Positions 62,918 to 64,000 of a DNA stretch of 64,000 bases are shown here, one piece after another (the stretch's first letter is position 1; every line of letters starts with the position of its first letter). The notes below the pieces were generated by a model, which ran no database searches, was not told where the DNA came from, and saw only the letters and a program-made list of their open reading frames with translations. The translations under genes and the position numbers were made by a program. Source of the DNA: Streptomyces sp. NRRL S-646 (lineage in GTDB: Bacteria > Actinomycetota > Actinomycetes > Streptomycetales > Streptomycetaceae); NCBI RefSeq assembly GCF_000720765.1, contig NZ_JODC01000003.1:310001-374000 (forward strand), in the 5' to 3' direction.

Positions 62918-64000
62918 ATGAGCGACTACCGCATCGAGCACGACTCCATGGGCGAGGTCCGCGTCCCCGCCGACGCCAAGTGGCGGGCCCAGACACAGCG
63001 TGCCGTCGAGAACTTCCCGATCTCCGGCCAGCGCATCGAGCGCGCCCACATCGAGGCCCTCGCCCGGATCAAGGGCGCCGCGGCGAAGGTGAACGCGCGG
63101 CTGGGGGTGCTCGACAAGGACATCGCCGAGGCGATCCAGGAGGCGGCCGAGGAGGTCGCCCGGGGCGACTGGGACGAGCACTTCCCGATCGACGTCTTCC
63201 AGACCGGTTCCGGCACCTCGTCGAACATGAACACCAACGAGGTCATCGCCACCCTCGCCACCGAGCGGCTCGGCAGGGACGTACACCCCAATGACCATGT
63301 GAACGCCTCCCAGTCGTCCAACGACGTCTTCCCCTCCTCGATCCACATCGCCGCCACCGCCGCCGTCACCCGCGACCTGATCCCCGCCCTGGAACACCTC
63401 GCCGGCGCCCTCACCCGCAAGTCCGAGGAGTTCGCCGACGTCGTGAAGTCCGGGCGTACGCATCTGATGGACGCCACACCGGTGACCCTGGGGCAGGAGT
63501 TCGGCGGATACGCGGCCCAGATCCGCTACGGCGTAGAACGGCTGTACGCCGCGCTCCCCCGCCTCGCCGAGCTCCCCCTCGGCGGGACGGCGGTCGGCAC
63601 CGGCATCAACACCCCGCCCGGCTTCTCCGCCGCCGTCATCGAGGAGGTCGCCCGCGTCACGGGGCTCCCGCTGACCGAGGCGCGCAACCACTTCGAGGCG
63701 CAGGGTGCGCGGGACGGGATCGTCGAGACCAGCGGACAGCTGCGGACCGTCGCCGTCGGGCTGACCAAGATCGCAAACGATCTGCGGTGGATGGCGTCCG
63801 GGCCGCGGACCGGCCTCGCCGAGATCGCCCTGCCCGACCTCCAGCCCGGTTCGTCGATCATGCCCGGCAAGGTCAACCCGGTCATCCCGGAAGCCGTGCT
63901 CATGGTCGCCGCCCAGGTCGTGGGCAACGACGCCACCGTCGCCACCGCCGGAGCCGCCGGCAACTTCGAGCTCAATGTGATGCTGCCGGTCATCGCCCGG
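62918..64000 (+). CDS. fumC: Class II fumarate hydratase, 3' end cut by the window
   Basis: 361 codons to the window edge without a stop; the full protein is usually about 465 aa. [39 protein letters not shown] and the signature [12 protein letters not shown] are present. The oxygen-stable, iron-free enzyme for fumarate to malate. No SD precedes the ATG, and TATACG (62909-62914) lies 4 bases upstream, so a leaderless message is possible. Confidence 0.95.
   Translation, partial: MSDYRIEHDSMGEVRVPADAKWRAQTQRAVENFPISGQRIERAHIEALARIKGAAAKVNARLGVLDKDIAEAIQEAAEEVARGDWDEHFPIDVFQTGSGTSSNMNTNEVIATLATERLGRDVHPNDHVNASQSSNDVFPSSIHIAATAAVTRDLIPALEHLAGALTRKSEEFADVVKSGRTHLMDATPVTLGQEFGGYAAQIRYGVERLYAALPRLAELPLGGTAVGTGINTPPGFSAAVIEEVARVTGLPLTEARNHFEAQGARDGIVETSGQLRTVAVGLTKIANDLRWMASGPRTGLAEIALPDLQPGSSIMPGKVNPVIPEAVLMVAAQVVGNDATVATAGAAGNFELNVMLPVIAR

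Overview
The window is about 72% G+C by eye. It has GTG and TTG starts, WhiB, DUF397/Scr1, PP2C-PAS-GAF and RsbW-like proteins, polyphosphate glucokinase, TypA and class II FBPase. This is chromosomal DNA of an actinomycete, almost certainly Streptomyces or a close relative (inference from gene content; no database was searched). The right half (typA, sdhCAB, ychF, ppgK, ispH, xseAB, glpX, wblI, two fumarases) reads as conserved core chromosome. The left third is more accessory.

Layout. 0.1-6.3 kb: a five-gene peptide ABC importer on +, in which both junctions around the first ATPase gene carry a tandem partial duplication. 6.4-8.0 kb: a decayed SARP-type regulator (-) and a divergent response regulator with an atypical receiver. 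8.2-11.3 kb: two related small secreted beta-rich proteins flanking an ECF sigma factor and a membrane protein, with fossils of other genes between them. 11.3-17.2 kb: a second complete peptide importer on -, the best BldK candidate. 17.7-20.6 kb: an Rpn-type PD-(D/E)XK gene with a tandem copy of its 3' end, an RsbW-like ATPase and an Scr1 regulator/DUF397 pair. 20.7-25.7 kb: typA and two lipoproteins. 26.0-29.9 kb: succinate dehydrogenase of the mycobacterial Sdh1 type. 29.9-40.5 kb: GH18-like membrane protein, TPM-family tail protein, PAS/GAF/PP2C/HATPase phosphatase, NUDIX, GntR, DUF4190 and MarR proteins. 40.6-44.3 kb: SMP-30-like exported protein, SDR, LysR and VOC proteins. 44.3-48.9 kb: a scar zone with IS110, Rhs and IS5 remnants around an orphan low-GC gene, an MmyB-type regulator and an MFS exporter. 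49.0-64.0 kb: ychF, DUF6542, ppgK, ispH, xseAB, nitroreductase, DUF4245, glpX, wblI, DUF1707, class I fumarase, a 0.9-kb C-rich hairpin array, an SH3/His-rich exported protein, an HTH-DUF2690 protein and the start of fumC, cut by the window edge.

Two dispersed intergenic repeat families are recognisable. R1 has three clustered copies at 32.96-33.26 kb plus copies at 36.9 and 56.9 kb. R2 has a compact copy at 52.7 kb; at 60.2-61.1 kb the same two ends bracket an expansion to about 0.9 kb. Central metabolism is strongly represented: Sdh and two unrelated fumarases serve the same arm of the TCA cycle, GlpX serves gluconeogenesis, PpgK glucose phosphorylation and IspH isoprenoid supply. No tRNA, rRNA, CRISPR array or intact IS was seen.
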